Assembly: GCA_015657435.1 (NCBI GenBank)
Contig: JADLKH010000005.1
Coordinates: 68,667-74,496 of the forward strand
DNA from: Synergistales bacterium
GTDB taxonomy: Bacteria > Synergistota > Synergistia > Synergistales > 79-D21
Length of the DNA stretch: 5,830 nt
Direction: 5' to 3'
The position numbers and the translations under genes are program-made. Positions 5,357 to 5,830 of this stretch are shown in pieces (position 1 is the stretch's first letter; every line of letters begins with the position of its first letter). The notes under the pieces are model-generated. The model had not been told where the DNA came from. It saw only the letters and a list, made by a program, of their open reading frames with translations, and did not search any database.

Positions 5357-5830
5357 TTGTTGCAGCGGAAAATCCAGGAAGCCGAAGACCGAGGATACAT
5401 GGGCCTGGCGCTGGAGTTGGCCCTCAAAGCAGCAGGGGAAGGGGAAATCCCGGTGGGGGCGGTTGTCGTCCGAGCGGGCCGGATCCTCGGCAAAGGGGCG
5501 AATTGCCGCGAAGCCGGTACGGATCCGACTCTTCATGCAGAGATCGTAGCAATGCGCGAGGCGGCCAGAGAAACCGGCAATTGGCGCCTTCACGGCTGCA
5601 CCCTGTACGTCACGCTTGAACCGTGTCCGATGTGTGCCGGAGCTCTTGTTCTTTCGAGGGTGCAAAGACTTGTCTACGGTTGTCCGGACCCGAAGACCGG
5701 GGCTTGCGGGTCACTCTATGACATCGTGAGGGATACCCGGCTCAACCACAAAGTTTTTGTGCAGGGCGGAATTTTGAGCGAAGAGTGTGCTAGAATCTTA
5801 CGGGATTTCTTCCAAGCCCGGAGAAACACG
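5357..5830 (+). CDS. tadA: tRNA-specific adenosine deaminase TadA (3' end beyond window)
   Basis: This zinc enzyme deaminates adenosine 34 to inosine in the tRNA-Arg(ACG) anticodon, which is needed to read CGC and CGA codons. In total 158 residues are visible and the frame is still open at the last base. E. coli TadA has 167 residues, so little is missing. The deaminase signatures are complete: HAE at residues 60-62 (zinc ligand His60, proton-shuttle Glu62) and PCPMC at 89-93 (zinc ligands Cys90 and Cys93), with the EIPVGAVVV strand before and DPKTGACGSLYD after. The start is one of two tandem TTG codons (5357, 5360) after a good ribosome binding site. The residues between TTG and Met15 (EAEDRGYMGLALELA) match the family's N-terminal helix, so ATG 5399 is too short. 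The related cytosine and guanine deaminases are less likely given the motif context. Confidence 0.95.
   Translation, partial: MLQRKIQEAEDRGYMGLALELALKAAGEGEIPVGAVVVRAGRILGKGANCREAGTDPTLHAEIVAMREAARETGNWRLHGCTLYVTLEPCPMCAGALVLSRVQRLVYGCPDPKTGACGSLYDIVRDTRLNHKVFVQGGILSEECARILRDFFQARRNT

Noticed and set aside
5014..5665. Long frames on both strands across the phzF-tadA gap
   Set aside because: They overlap conserved parts of the PhzF-family gene and tadA in wrong frames, and compositions are Arg/Gly/Ser rich as expected of shadows.
1..5830. A previously undescribed system (defence, mobile, CRISPR or toxin-antitoxin)
   Set aside because: All seven genes belong to known families and occupy nearly all the DNA. 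The remaining gaps are each about 120 bp or less and hold only promoters, leaders and a terminator.

Overview
This 5.8 kb window is an ordinary bacterial chromosomal segment of moderately high G+C. It is tightly packed with seven protein genes, two of them cut by the window edges. Every gene falls in a recognised family. I see no mobile element, CRISPR array, phage gene, tRNA or rRNA, and no convincing undescribed system. The outer-membrane FadL-type barrel shows a Gram-negative host. The E. coli-type SpeD, the FadL/acyl-CoA synthetase pair and the overall style suggest a proteobacterium, perhaps a deltaproteobacterial or Desulfobacterota (Syntrophobacter-like) lineage. That placement is inference from general resemblance, not a search result.

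Layout. Positions 1-1107 (+) hold the C-terminal part of a FadL/OmpP1-family outer-membrane transporter. It is followed after 20 bp by an AMP-forming acyl-CoA synthetase (1128-2633, +), and the two probably form an operon. The synthetase converges on, and overlaps by 14 bp, a YbaK-type aminoacyl-tRNA deacylase (2620-3093, -). Divergent from ybaK across about 100 bp is speD, S-adenosylmethionine decarboxylase (about 3197-4027, +), with its own sigma70-like promoter. A single-domain cold-shock protein (4130-4333, +) follows. It has a near-consensus promoter, a perfect 16-bp palindrome at the predicted transcription start, and a textbook UUCG-loop terminator. It converges on a PhzF-family protein (4392-5237, -). 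That gene is divergent, across about 120 bp, from tadA, the tRNA adenosine deaminase (5357 to beyond the window end, +).

How the genes relate. The first two genes form a plausible unit for import of a hydrophobic acid and its activation to an acyl-CoA. The others look like independent housekeeping units: mischarged-tRNA editing, polyamine synthesis, RNA chaperoning, an uncharacterised isomerase-like enzyme and tRNA wobble editing. They have frequent strand switches and separate promoters. Three genes (ybaK, csp, tadA) must start at TTG, each behind a strong Shine-Dalgarno sequence. The points most worth a second look are in the short control regions: the csp palindrome, the tadA leader hairpin, the face-to-face promoters between phzF and tadA, and a cysteine-bearing insertion near the SpeD cleavage site.
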